Assembly (NCBI RefSeq): GCF_016861975.1
Contig: NZ_BOMB01000012.1
Location: 310,001 to 374,000 of the forward strand
DNA: 64,000 bases
Reading direction: 5' to 3'
Source: Actinocatenispora rupis
Lineage (GTDB): Bacteria; Actinomycetota; Actinomycetes; Mycobacteriales; Micromonosporaceae
Below, piece after piece: positions 55,817 to 64,000 of the stretch. The position numbers were made by a program, and so were the translations under genes. Within the stretch, counting starts at the first letter, position 1. Each line of letters starts with the position of its first letter. Below the pieces are notes generated by a model. The model did no database searches, was not told the DNA's origin, and was given only the letters and a program-made list of their open reading frames with translations.

Positions 55817-58567
55817 TCAGGGGCTGGCGTCGTTCTCGCCGGCGTCGAGGGCCTTGAGGTGCCGGCGCAGCTGGTCGGCCCGCCACCGGTCGTCGAACTC
55901 GACGCAGATCTCCAGCGCGTCGCGGTACGCCGCGGCGGCCTGCGCGGTCCGCCCCAGATCGCGGTACAGGTCGCCGAACGTACCGAAGGTGATGCGTTGC
56001 GCCTCCCGGTCGGCGCAGCCGCGCTGGGCGTCGAGCGCCCGGCGCAGGCAGTCCTCGGCGCGGTCGTGCCGGCCCTGCTGGCGGTGCACGTCGCCGAGGT
56101 TGTTGAGGCACAATCCCTGCCCCTTGGGGTCGCCGAGGTCGCGGAACAGCTCCAGCGCCGCCTGGTACCGGTCCGCGGCCTCCGGGAACCGCCCGAGGTT
56201 GTCGTACACCACGCCGAGGTTGTTGAGGTTCCACGCCTCGCCGCGCCGGTCGGACGTACGGCGGAACAGTGCCGCGGCGGTCTCGTGGTGCGCGACGGCG
56301 TCGTCGAACCGCCCCAGGTCGTCGTACGCCACGCCGAGGCCCATCTGCAGCCGCGCCTGCCCGGCGAGGTCGCCGACGCGTTCCGCGGCGAGCAGGCCGA
56401 CCCGGTGGGTGTCGAGCCAGTCGTCCCAGTGCTTGCTCAGGTAGAAGAAGGAGAGCAGCACCGCGGACAGCTGCCAGGTGACTCGGTCCTCGCCGCTGTC
56501 GGCCCCGGCGTGGATCGCCGCGACCATCGCGGCACGTTCGGCATGGAACCAGCGCAGCGCGTCGTCCCGGTCGTGGAACGTGCCGGTCGCGTCGCCGTCG
56601 TCGCCGGGCGGCTCGAACACCGGATGGAGGTGCGGGTCGAGCGCCTGGCGGGCCAGCGTCGCCGTCCGCCGGTAGTACCGCAGCAGCCGGCCCAGCGTCA
56701 CCGAGCGCCGCTCGCCAGGTTCGCGGGTGTCGACCAGGTGCCGTGCGTACGCGCGGACCAGGTCGTGCATCCGGTACCGGTCGGGTGTCGTCTGTACCAG
56801 CAGGTGCTCGTCCAGCAACGACTCCAGCAGGTCCTCCGCCGTACGCGCATCCAGGTCGGCCGCCGCGGCCATCGACCGCGCGGTCGCGTCGGTACCGGGA
56901 TGGGCGCCGAGCAACCGGAAGACCCGCTGCTGGGCCGGCGACAGCGCCCGGTACGACAGGTCGACGACGTCCTGCACCGCCCGGCTGCCGGCGACCAGCT
57001 CGTCGAGGATCCGGTGCCGGTTGCGCATCCGGGCGAGCAGGTCGCGCAACTGCCAGGCCGGGCGGGCGCGCAGCCGGTGCGCGGCGAGGGCCACCGCGAT
57101 CGGCAGGTGCCCGCACAGCCGTACGATCTCCGCGGCCGCGTCCGGCTCGGCAGCGACCCGCGCGCCGCCCGCGTTGACCGCCAGGAACTCCACCGCGTCC
57201 GCCTCGGGGAACACGTCGACGTGCAGCGACACCGCGCCCTCCAGCGACAGGTTGCGGCGGCTGGTGACCAGTACCGCGCAGTACCGGCCGGCGGGCAGCA
57301 GCGGCAGTACCTGGTCCTCGGTGGCGGCGTTGTCGAGCAGTACCAGGACGCGCCGTTCGACCAGGTGGCTGCGGAACATCGCGGACCGGGCGCCCGGGTC
57401 GCCCGGGATCAGCTGGCCCGGCACGCCGAGCTGCCGGAGGAACGACTCCAGCACGTCGGACGGGTCGGCGGGCTGCTGGTCGGCGGTGACACCGCGCAGG
57501 TCGACGTAGAGCTGGCCGTCGGGGTACCGGTCGGCGTGCAGGTGACGGTGCGCGGCGTGCACCGCGAGGCGTGTCTTGCCGACACCGCCCATGCCGTGCA
57601 GGACGCAGATCGTCGGGGACTGGTCGGGCGGGCGGCGCAGCAGCTCGTCCAGCGCGCGCAGCTCGGTACGGCGACCGGTGAAGTCGATGATGTCGCCCGG
57701 AAGCTGGCACTGCCCCCACCACCCCGGCGCGCGGCCACCCGGCCGAATCCCCGTGCCAGCAGGCGATTCCCCCGCCCCGCTGGCGGAGCCGCCCGCCGTG
57801 ACCGGTACCTGTTCGGGCGCCGGGCTGCCGGCGAGTATCTCGCGCTCGATGTCGCACAGCTCCGGGCCCGGGTCGATACCGAGCTCCTCGACCAGCATCC
57901 GCCGTCCGGTACGGAACACCGACAGCGCCTCGGACGTACGGCCCGAGCGGTGCAGCGCGAGCATCAGCTGCCCGCGAAGCCGCTCCCGTAACGGATGCGC
58001 CTCGACGAGGGTGGTCAGTTCCGGCACCAGATCGTGGTGCCGGCCGAGTACGAGGTCGGCCGCCAGCCGGTCCTCCAGTACGGCGAGGCGAAGCTCGGTC
58101 AGCCGGGTCGACTCGATCCGGACCGGTGCCGGTGGTTCGTCGATCCCGTCGTCCAGCCCGGAGTACGGTTCGCCCCGCCAGCAGCCGAGCGCCGCGGCGA
58201 GCTGCTCCGCGGCGGCACCGGCGTCGCCGTCCGCCCAGGCGCGCCGACCCCGCGCGGCCATCTCCTCGAACCGGTCGACGTCCACCTCACCCGGCTGTAC
58301 GGCCAGGGTGTAGTCCGGTGCGGCGTAACGGATCCGGTCACGTCCGATCGTCTGCCGCACCCGGTACACGTAGGTCCGGAGGTTCTGCCAGGCGCTCGGC
58401 GGCGGGCGGCCGCCCCACAGCGCGTCCAGCAGCATCTCGTTGGACGCCGACCGGCCAGGCCGGCACAGCAGCACCGCCAGCAGTTGCCGCTGCCGCAACG
58501 ACCCCATCCCGTACGGCCGGCCCGCGTCGTCGGTCACGGCCAGCCGCCCCAGCGCCTCGAACCGCAT
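55817..58567 (-). CDS. AfsR/SARP-type regulator (BTAD, NB-ARC, TPR)
   Basis: A 916-residue regulator. Residues 1-95 form the OmpR-like winged helix (EALGRLAVTDDAGRPYGMGSLRQRQLLA ... LWGGRPPPSAWQNLRTYVYRVRQTIG). About 100-245 is the bacterial transcriptional activation domain (VDRFEEMAARGRRAWADGDAG ... ELGIDPGPEL). About 300-560 is an NB-ARC/STAND ATPase with P-loop HGMGGVGKTRLAVHAA near 325 and RRVLVLLDNAATEDQ. The rest consists of TPR-like repeats (AEDCLRRALDA etc.). AfsR-type proteins activate secondary-metabolite or developmental genes after ATP binding. ATG 58567 follows AAGGGGG. No obvious biosynthetic cluster is adjacent. Confidence 0.92.
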   Translation of the reverse strand: MRFEALGRLAVTDDAGRPYGMGSLRQRQLLAVLLCRPGRSASNEMLLDALWGGRPPPSAWQNLRTYVYRVRQTIGRDRIRYAAPDYTLAVQPGEVDVDRFEEMAARGRRAWADGDAGAAAEQLAAALGCWRGEPYSGLDDGIDEPPAPVRIESTRLTELRLAVLEDRLAADLVLGRHHDLVPELTTLVEAHPLRERLRGQLMLALHRSGRTSEALSVFRTGRRMLVEELGIDPGPELCDIEREILAGSPAPEQVPVTAGGSASGAGESPAGTGIRPGGRAPGWWGQCQLPGDIIDFTGRRTELRALDELLRRPPDQSPTICVLHGMGGVGKTRLAVHAAHRHLHADRYPDGQLYVDLRGVTADQQPADPSDVLESFLRQLGVPGQLIPGDPGARSAMFRSHLVERRVLVLLDNAATEDQVLPLLPAGRYCAVLVTSRRNLSLEGAVSLHVDVFPEADAVEFLAVNAGGARVAAEPDAAAEIVRLCGHLPIAVALAAHRLRARPAWQLRDLLARMRNRHRILDELVAGSRAVQDVVDLSYRALSPAQQRVFRLLGAHPGTDATARSMAAAADLDARTAEDLLESLLDEHLLVQTTPDRYRMHDLVRAYARHLVDTREPGERRSVTLGRLLRYYRRTATLARQALDPHLHPVFEPPGDDGDATGTFHDRDDALRWFHAERAAMVAAIHAGADSGEDRVTWQLSAVLLSFFYLSKHWDDWLDTHRVGLLAAERVGDLAGQARLQMGLGVAYDDLGRFDDAVAHHETAAALFRRTSDRRGEAWNLNNLGVVYDNLGRFPEAADRYQAALELFRDLGDPKGQGLCLNNLGDVHRQQGRHDRAEDCLRRALDAQRGCADREAQRITFGTFGDLYRDLGRTAQAAAAYRDALEICVEFDDRWRADQLRRHLKALDAGENDASP

Positions 58568-58693
58568 CCCTGCCCCCTTCCGGCGCGGCCAGGCCGATAC
58601 ACGCGGCCGCCGGATCGCAGCCATCGCGGGTGTATCGGCGGCTGACACGGTGACCGCACATCGCCCGAGTATCGATGATCTGGAGGAGACCAG

Positions 58694-59608
58694 ATGTCCA
58701 GTAGACGACTCCGGGGGCTGCTCGTGGCCGCCGCGCTCGCGATCCCGCTGGCCGCCGCACCCGCCACGGGCGCCGCCGCGCAGGTGCGGCGACCCGCCGC
58801 CCCGCACACGCTCCGCGTGATCCAGATGAACCTGTGCAACAGCGGTTCCGCCCACTGCTTCACGAAGAAGCGGGACCACTACGGGAACATCGGTGACGAC
58901 AACATCGCGAAGAAGACGATGGCGTGGGCGGTGAAGCGGGTGCACTCACTCGCCACCCCGCCCGACGTCATCACCCTCAACGAGATCTGCGGGAAGGACC
59001 TCCAGGGCCTCAAGAAGAAGCTCGGGTACAAGGGCGTCACCTACCGGGGCGACTCGTTCTTCCCGGTCAGGTCGAAGCACGGCGGCGCGCTGAAGTGCAA
59101 GTCCTCCCGCGGCTCCACCCGGTACGGGTCGGCCATCATCACGAAGGCCGCGCTGCCGAAGCCGTACGCGACGCACCGGGACTACCTGAAGTACCGGAGC
59201 CAGTGGCCGTACGTCGCGGAACGGCGCACGATGGGCTGCCGCAAGATGTCCGGCTTCACGGTTTGCACCACCCAACTGCTCAACATCGCGAAGCACGGCG
59301 GCCCCGACTCCAGGCGCCAGTACACGGAAGCACAGTGCCTGCAGATGATCGAGCGGGCACAGAAGTTCGCCGGCCGCGACCCGCTGATCATCGCCGGTGA
59401 CCTCAACCTGAAGTGGAGCAAGAAGACACCGGCGGACCAGGCGTCACTCCGGCGCTGCATCAAGGCGTCCACCCGGTACGTGACCCGCAAGAGTGACGGG
59501 GACGTGCAGCACGTGATCACGACGATGCACGTCGCCAAGGTCGCGGCCAAGGCGTCGCCGAAGTGGATCACCGACCACCCGACCCTGTGGGTGAAGGCGA
59601 CCCGCTGA
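58694..59608 (+). CDS. Secreted endonuclease/exonuclease/phosphatase-fold protein
   Basis: A 304-residue exported protein. Signal peptide RRLRGLLVAAALAIPLAAAPATGAAAQ (about residues 4-30). The mature part has EEP landmarks: LRVIQMNLCN, PDVITLNEICGKD with the metal-binding Glu, IIAGDLNLKW with catalytic Asp and Asn, and TDHPTLWV with the final His. Members include DNases and phosphodiesterases; substrate unknown. Several Cys (GCRKMSGFTVC, LKC, QC) may form disulfides. It diverges from the AfsR-like gene. A terminator follows. Confidence 0.85.
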   Translation: MSSRRLRGLLVAAALAIPLAAAPATGAAAQVRRPAAPHTLRVIQMNLCNSGSAHCFTKKRDHYGNIGDDNIAKKTMAWAVKRVHSLATPPDVITLNEICGKDLQGLKKKLGYKGVTYRGDSFFPVRSKHGGALKCKSSRGSTRYGSAIITKAALPKPYATHRDYLKYRSQWPYVAERRTMGCRKMSGFTVCTTQLLNIAKHGGPDSRRQYTEAQCLQMIERAQKFAGRDPLIIAGDLNLKWSKKTPADQASLRRCIKASTRYVTRKSDGDVQHVITTMHVAKVAAKASPKWITDHPTLWVKATR

Positions 59609-59622
59609 CATCCACGGGTACC

Positions 59623-59655
59623 GAGCCCCGGGCCGAAGGGGGTGGCCCGGGGCTC
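59623..59655 (+). terminator. Hairpin terminator after the secreted EEP protein
   Basis: GAGCCCCGGGCC (59623-59634) and its complement (59644-59655), 9-base loop, 15 bases after the stop. Confidence 0.7.
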
Positions 59656-59805
59656 CCCCGCGTCCGTGCCACGCGCACGGGCGCCGCCGGACGGCCCGGA
59701 CGAAGGCTGGCAAGCGGAGCCGGCGCGGCTGCTGGATTCCATCGCCGTCAAGCAGGGTCTCGCCGGCAGCTCGATAGCCGCTCACGGCCAGATGCGGGCG
59801 CGCGA

Positions 59806-62175
59806 TCAGGTCGCCAGGGACACGTCGTCCACGCTCGTGCGGTCCTGATGCGGCACCGGGCCCAGACGGGCACGGGCGGTGGCAGCCAGCGGATGATCGT
59901 GGCGGTGGAGAAGCTCGTGGGCGGTCCGCCAGCGCGCACGGGCGTCGGCGTACCGGCCGAGGGCGGCGAGGGTGTCGCCGTACGAGAGGAGCCCCTCGGC
60001 GCGCATGAGCTCCGCACGGACGGCCCGGGCCATCTCCTGCTGCTCGCGGTGGTAGCGGAGCGCCTGCTGGAGATCGCCCGTCTGACGGTGAATGCCGGCG
60101 AGATTGCCGAGCAAGGTGATCTGCACGTACGCGTTGTTGTGCGCCCTCGTGACCGGCAGGGCGGCGAGGCTGTACCGCAGCGCCTCGGTGAGGTTGCCGC
60201 GCCGCTGGTTGATCTCGCCGATGTTGACCAGGCACAGGCCCTGCCGCCGGTGGTCCCCCACCTCCACGAACTCGTGGTACGCCCGGGTCATCTCGCCGAT
60301 CGCGCCGTCGTGGTCGCCCTTCTCGGCGTGCACGCAGGCCAGGTCGAGGCGTACGCCGGCGGCGCCGGCCGGCTGGCCCAACGACAGGTACGTCTCCAGC
60401 GCCTCCTGGAAACTGGCCTGGGCGTCGTCGTAGCGGCGCTGGTCGAAGCGTGCCGAACCGAGCCCGCACAGGACCCGGGCGAGTACCTGGAGGTCGTCGA
60501 GGACGCGGGCGGAGGTGAGCGCGACGAGGAAGGTCGCGGCGCGGTCGTCGGCGTGGTGGCGCAGGACGAGATGGTGCTGCCGGGCGACGGCCAAGCGGCA
60601 GACGTCCTCGTGCAGGCCGAGGCCGGCGGCGGTCGACATGCTGGCGTCGAGGCTGCCCTGTTCCCGGTCGAACCAGGCCAGCGCGGCGTCCTCGGCATCG
60701 AAGTCCAACGGCGCGGGTTCGATCGCCGGGCCGGGCGCGAGGAGCCGGGCGGCGCCGATCGCCGTGGCCGCGCAGTGAGCCGTCCGGGCGTACCAGCCGA
60801 CGAGCCGCCGCAGCGCCGAGGTGCGCTCCGCGTCGGGCAGTCGGGCGGCGAGGCGTCTCGCGTACACGCGGAGCAGGTCGTGCAGGGCGTACCGGCCGGG
60901 GGCCGTCTCCTCCAGCAGGTGAGCGTCGGCCAGCGCGTCCAGGTGCCGCGCCGCCTGCCTACGGTCGGTCTCGGCGAGCGCGGCAACGGGCTCGGCCGTG
61001 ATCGTCGTACCCGGGTGCAGGCCGAGCAGCATGAACACCCGCGCCACGTCGGCCGGCAGCGTGTCGTACGACAGCGCGAACGCGCCGGCCACCCCGCGGT
61101 CGGCGACCGCCAGCTCGTCCAACCGGTCGTTCTCCGCGCGCAGCCGGGCGACCAGGTCCCGCACTGTCCACGATGGATGGTGGCGTAGCCGAGCGCCGGC
61201 GATCCGGATCGCCAGCGGCAACCGGCCGCAGAGCGCGACGACCTCGCGGGCGTCGGCCACCGGCAGCGGCGCGACGGATTCGGCGATCCGGTCGGACGCG
61301 ACCCGGGTGAGCAGCCCGACCGCCTCCGGATCCGGCAGTACGGACAGGGTCAGCGTGCGCGCACCGTCCAGCGTCGTCAACCGGGCCCGGCTGGTCACCA
61401 GGACGGCGCAGGACTCGGATCCGGGCAGCAGCGGGCGTACCTGCGCGGCCGAGGCGGCGTTGTCGAGGACCACGAGCAGCCGGCGGCCGGCGACGGCCGC
61501 GCGCCACGCCGCGGCCTTCTCCTCCACCCCCGCCGGGGTAGACCCCACGCCCGCGTCGCGCAGCAGCACGTCCAACGCCGCCGACGGCGACAGCGGGCGC
61601 TGCCCTTCGGTGTGCCCGCGCAGATCCAGGAACACCTGCCCGTCCGGGAACCGTTCGGCCAGCGCGTGTCCGGCCTGTATGGCCAGGGTGGTCTTGCCGA
61701 CGCCCGCCATGCCGTCCACGGCCACGATCCGGCCCGCCGTCGGTGTCGAGGAGTGGTCGAACGCGGCGAGTAGCTGCGTCAGTTCCCGCAGCCGACCGCA
61801 GAAGTCGCCGACTGCCCGCGGCAGGGCCCTCCGTACGCCCTTCGTCGCCGTGCTGCCGTCCCGGTGCCCGGTCCGCGCGGCATCATCGACCGCCTCGGCC
61901 GTCGGCGTGGTCGCACCTGCAGATCCTGGTGCATCACCGTCCAGTGCCGCTGTCGCCGCGGTGTCGCGGGCCGCGGCGATGAGCCGGTCCCGGTGTGCCT
62001 GGTCGAGGTGCAGCGCGTCGGCCAGAGCCGCCACGGTGGACAGCCGGGGCCGCCGTTTCGCGGTTTCGAGCGTGATGATCGTGTGTGCCGACACGCCCGA
62101 CGCGTGCGCGAGCCGTTCCTGTGTCCAGCCGGCCGCGAGCCGGCATTCCCGTCAGACCGCGCCGAACGACTCCAC
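59806..62175 (-). pseudogene. HTH-STAND (NB-ARC/TPR) regulator interrupted by one early in-frame TGA
   Basis: The intact gene would encode about 789 residues. A GTG at 62175 with GGGGGAG six bases upstream starts VESFGAV, then TGA at 62154-62152, then in the same frame RECRLAAGWTQERLAHAS and GVSAHTIITLE. This joins exactly as the HTH_31 domain usually reads, with Leu-type residue expected at the TGA. The rest is intact: P-loop DGMAGVGKTTLAIQ near residue 155, LLVVLDNAASAAQVR, and TPR-like repeats to the end. Translation could also begin at GTG 62094, losing the first HTH helices. TGA followed by C is a leaky stop context. Pseudogene, readthrough, reinitiation or sequencing error all remain possible. 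Confidence 0.6.
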
Positions 62176-62325
62176 CCGTACTCCCCCGCAGCGCACGGCC
62201 GTCGTCGGCCGGTCCTGATCCTCGCCCACCACATTAAGGACGGGGACCAAGCGCCGCGTCCTGGCGCCGATCACGGTGCGGGCCTTGCGATCCAGGGCGG
62301 CACGGACGGGAGGAGTGTGCGTCAC
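62152..62325 (-). CDS. Possible 57-residue ORF between the ESX-like gene and the STAND gene
   Basis: GTG 62325 overlaps the stop of the upstream ESX-like gene (GTGA), and the frame runs to the TGA at 62152 with fair codon bias (THTPPVRAALDRKARTVIG then ARTRRLVPVLNVV). Its last seven residues coincide with the VESFGAV start of the STAND gene. It may be a real coupled small gene, or chance. Confidence 0.3.
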   Translation of the reverse strand: MTHTPPVRAALDRKARTVIGARTRRLVPVLNVVGEDQDRPTTAVRCGGVRVESFGAV

Positions 62326-63326
62326 ATCGCGGTCCACCCCGCAGGCTGGGAGAACGCGCCGGGCGGCGGCGGGTACAGGCCGACGGCGTTCGGACCGGCG
62401 CTGTAGTACCACCGGTCGGCGGTGTCGTAAGCGGACCGCAGGTGGTCGCTCACCAGACCCTCCTGTTTGGCGATCAGGCCGGTCAGCTTGCCGATCGCCT
62501 CGTACATGCTGGAGATGACCTGGAGCGCGGTGGAGCCGTGGATGACCGCGTTCTGCTCGCCCGGCCCGGCGATCGTGGTGGCGTTGCCGGCGGCGGCGGC
62601 GATCGCGGTCATGCCGATCGCGGCGATCGGGACCTCGGCCAGGGCCGCGGCGGCCACCCACGCCACGTCGCTGGCGATCTGCAACGCGATGGTGGCCCCC
62701 GGTCCGACGCAGCCTCCGCTGCCACCCGCGTCGAGCACCTTGATGGTGTCGTGCCCGATCTGCTGGATGTCCTCGTACGCCCAGGTGAGGATCTTCTGGT
62801 GGGCGGCGATGCCCACGGTCAGCACCTTGGTCGTCTCGGTCTGGTGGTCCACGATGCAGTTGCGGCCACGGATGTTGTCGACGTACGTGCCGAACGCCTG
62901 CGCTCCGGCACCGACCCAGCCGCGGGCCTGGTTCGCGATCGCGTTCAGGGTCGGCGCGACGGCCACGGCCGGCGTCCACGAACCCGCGGGCGGCTGGTCG
63001 GCAGGATCGCCGGAAACGTCGTCACCGAGGGCCTGCCGGACCGCGTTGATCTGCCCGACGACCCGGTCACAGTCGTCGGGGTCGGGCCCGGCGAACGAGG
63101 CGAACAGCTCCGGAACGTCGGCGAGGGTGGAATGGAGGAAGTTCTTGTAGCCGGCCGGAAGCAGCGGCGGCGCCCCCGAATCCGGTGCCGGCGCACCCTG
63201 CCCGTACTGCATGGGCACGCCCGGCACGTAGCGCATCATCGAGTACTCCAGGGCGGCGCAGTGCACAGCGGCGTCCACGACCCCCTGCCCCATCCCCCGC
63301 AGTTCGTCCCGACTGGGTGCGCTCAT
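62322..63326 (-). CDS. WXG/ESX-like secreted-substrate-type helical protein
   Basis: A 334-residue protein. The N-terminal quarter carries small helical segments (ELRGMGQGVVDAAVHCAALEYSMMRY). The centre and end contain long helices (LNAIANQARGWVGAGAQAFGTYVDNIRG, then VADVAWVAAAALAEV-type hydrophobic helices and GSTALQVISSMYEAIGKLTGLIAKQE). The W-V-G-A-G-A turn and the overall pattern resemble PPE/WXG100-type ESX proteins that form helical hairpins. It overlaps the upstream gene by TGATG. The ESX assignment is from pattern only; no EccC or EccD is visible. Confidence 0.6.
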   Translation of the reverse strand: MSAPSRDELRGMGQGVVDAAVHCAALEYSMMRYVPGVPMQYGQGAPAPDSGAPPLLPAGYKNFLHSTLADVPELFASFAGPDPDDCDRVVGQINAVRQALGDDVSGDPADQPPAGSWTPAVAVAPTLNAIANQARGWVGAGAQAFGTYVDNIRGRNCIVDHQTETTKVLTVGIAAHQKILTWAYEDIQQIGHDTIKVLDAGGSGGCVGPGATIALQIASDVAWVAAAALAEVPIAAIGMTAIAAAAGNATTIAGPGEQNAVIHGSTALQVISSMYEAIGKLTGLIAKQEGLVSDHLRSAYDTADRWYYSAGPNAVGLYPPPPGAFSQPAGWTAM

Positions 63327-63805
63327 CACCGACCGGCCTTCCCTGTGTCGACATGGTTCATGACGTTGGTGTCCTTCGCGCCCGGGAATCCCTCGTCCAG
63401 CGCCCGGACCTGGCCGTCCCATGCTTTCTGCAGGTCGTCCGCCGAGACGTGGTCGGTCGCCTGGTAACGCGCCTCGATCGAAAGCACCGTCCACGCGGCG
63501 TACTGCAGGTTGGTCGCGGAACTGTCGAACGCCTTGCGCAGCAGCTGCGCCAACCCCGACCACTGTTGCCCGGTCTCCTGCGCGCTGCTGACCGACTGCC
63601 AGCCGCTGCCGTCGACCCCGGTAGTCCCTGGATTCCATTCGAACAACGGCAATCCGTGCTGGGCGACGCCGTCTGCCATGCGGCCGAGGCGGGCGTAGTC
63701 GTCGACCAGCGCCGGCAGCAGCACCTGTCCGATGCTGAACAGGTCCGCCAGGTCGACGACAACCGCGTCGCGGCTCGGTCCCGAACCCTCGTCCTGATGT
63801 CTCAT
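63326..63805 (-). CDS. WXG100/ESX-like small helical protein
   Basis: A 159-residue mostly helical protein: DLFSIGQVLLPALVDDYARLGRMAD, GWQSVSSAQETGQQWSGLAQLL with a WSG turn where WXG proteins have WxG, then LQYAAWTVLSIEARYQATDHV. With the downstream 334-residue protein it looks like a pair of ESX-type partners. ATG 63805 overlaps the upstream stop (ATGA), and its stop shares bases with the next start (TGATG). Confidence 0.6.
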   Translation of the reverse strand: MRHQDEGSGPSRDAVVVDLADLFSIGQVLLPALVDDYARLGRMADGVAQHGLPLFEWNPGTTGVDGSGWQSVSSAQETGQQWSGLAQLLRKAFDSSATNLQYAAWTVLSIEARYQATDHVSADDLQKAWDGQVRALDEGFPGAKDTNVMNHVDTGKAGR

Positions 63806-63990
63806 CGGCTTCCTCTCCAGTACCCCAGCACCCGGTACGGCGCGTCGTCCGACACCGGTACGTCCGGCACCGGTTCCTCGTACACCGCGCGGTGGATCCG
63901 CCCGGCCTGCGCGTGGTGGTCGGCCAGCAGCCGCGCCAGCGCGGTGTGCAGCCAACCCAGGAACTCGCCGACCGGGGCCGACCGCGTCAC
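63802..63990 (-). CDS. Hypothetical protein, probably continuing past the window edge
   Basis: A short frame from GTG 63990 (EFLGWLHTALARLLADHHAQAGRIHRAVYEE). No stop is seen between it and the window end, so the true start may lie further upstream. It is coupled to the WXG-like gene by a 4-bp overlap. Unknown function. Confidence 0.45.
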   Translation of the reverse strand: MTRSAPVGEFLGWLHTALARLLADHHAQAGRIHRAVYEEPVPDVPVSDDAPYRVLGYWRGSR

Positions 63991-64000
63991 GCCGGTCCGG

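Noticed and set aside
54461-57991. A 1176-codon frame opposite the LysR and AfsR genes
   Set aside because: It spans two unrelated real genes and an intergenic region, and is Arg/His/Pro-rich. No domain is recognisable.
62152-62154. Selenocysteine codon at the early TGA of the STAND gene
   Set aside because: The aligned position is a hydrophobic residue in an HTH helix, not a redox site, and no SECIS-like stem is apparent immediately downstream.
1-64000. tRNA, rRNA genes or CRISPR arrays
   Set aside because: No cloverleaf with a GTTCGANTC-type T arm, no rRNA core sequence and no regularly spaced direct repeats were noticed. A tRNAscan or Infernal run would be decisive.

Overview
The window is very GC-rich DNA with strong third-codon GC bias, many GTG starts and 4-bp stop/start overlaps. 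The gene families present (Scr1-type HTH regulator with DUF397 partners, conservon-type kinase/roadblock/DUF742 sets, AfsR/SARP and STAND regulators, a mycothiol-type DinB protein, a form I CO dehydrogenase) point to a filamentous actinobacterium, most likely of the Micromonosporaceae. That placement is inference from gene content. I saw no rRNA, tRNA, CRISPR array, transposase or integrase.

Layout, left to right. 0-10 kb: the end of a TetR regulator, a tandem-GNAT protein, a MarR-MFS-flavoprotein reductase set, dGTPase, a DinB-fold protein, a large type I sulfatase and an SMI1/KNR4 protein. 10.4-15.6 kb: an accessory island. Here a minus-strand operon of very short overlapping genes ends in a DddA/SCP1.201-like DNA deaminase toxin and its Imm1 immunity protein. 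It faces a divergent Scr1-type regulator followed by two DUF397 proteins. 15.6-20 kb: an AraC-azlC-azlD transport operon, a frameshifted gene, a methyltransferase and a VOC protein. 20-22.7 kb: pyruvate phosphate dikinase. 22.7-25.6 kb: a gene-poor stretch with decayed coding remnants and two small membrane proteins. 26-33.3 kb: three conservon-like histidine-kinase-type ATPases, one of them degenerate, with one roadblock protein and two DUF742 proteins but no cvnD GTPase.

33.5-46.6 kb: mixed small transcription units, including an APH-like kinase, an NTF2-MarR pair, an isoprenylcysteine-methyltransferase-like protein and a PadR pair. Within this region sits a two-gene tryptophanase-like lyase plus ABBA/DMATS prenyltransferase operon, a likely minimal prenylated-indole pathway. 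46.9-54.6 kb: an aerobic CO dehydrogenase locus in the order coxM-coxS-coxL, then XdhC/CoxI-YHS, a MobA-like transferase, CoxD and CoxE, with a convergent LysR regulator. CoxL carries the AYxCSFR signature of true (form I) CO dehydrogenase. 55.8-64 kb: an AfsR-like regulator, a secreted endonuclease/exonuclease/phosphatase-fold protein, a STAND ATPase whose reading frame is broken only by one early TGA, and WXG/ESX-like genes running off the window edge.

Three kinds of short sequence recur. One is an 11-bp palindrome TCCAC(N)(A/G/T)TGGA seen at least eight times. Another is a CCCTTG-N5-CAAGGG element just downstream of several minus-strand genes. The third is TANNNT placed 6-8 bases before start codons, which suggests leaderless transcripts.
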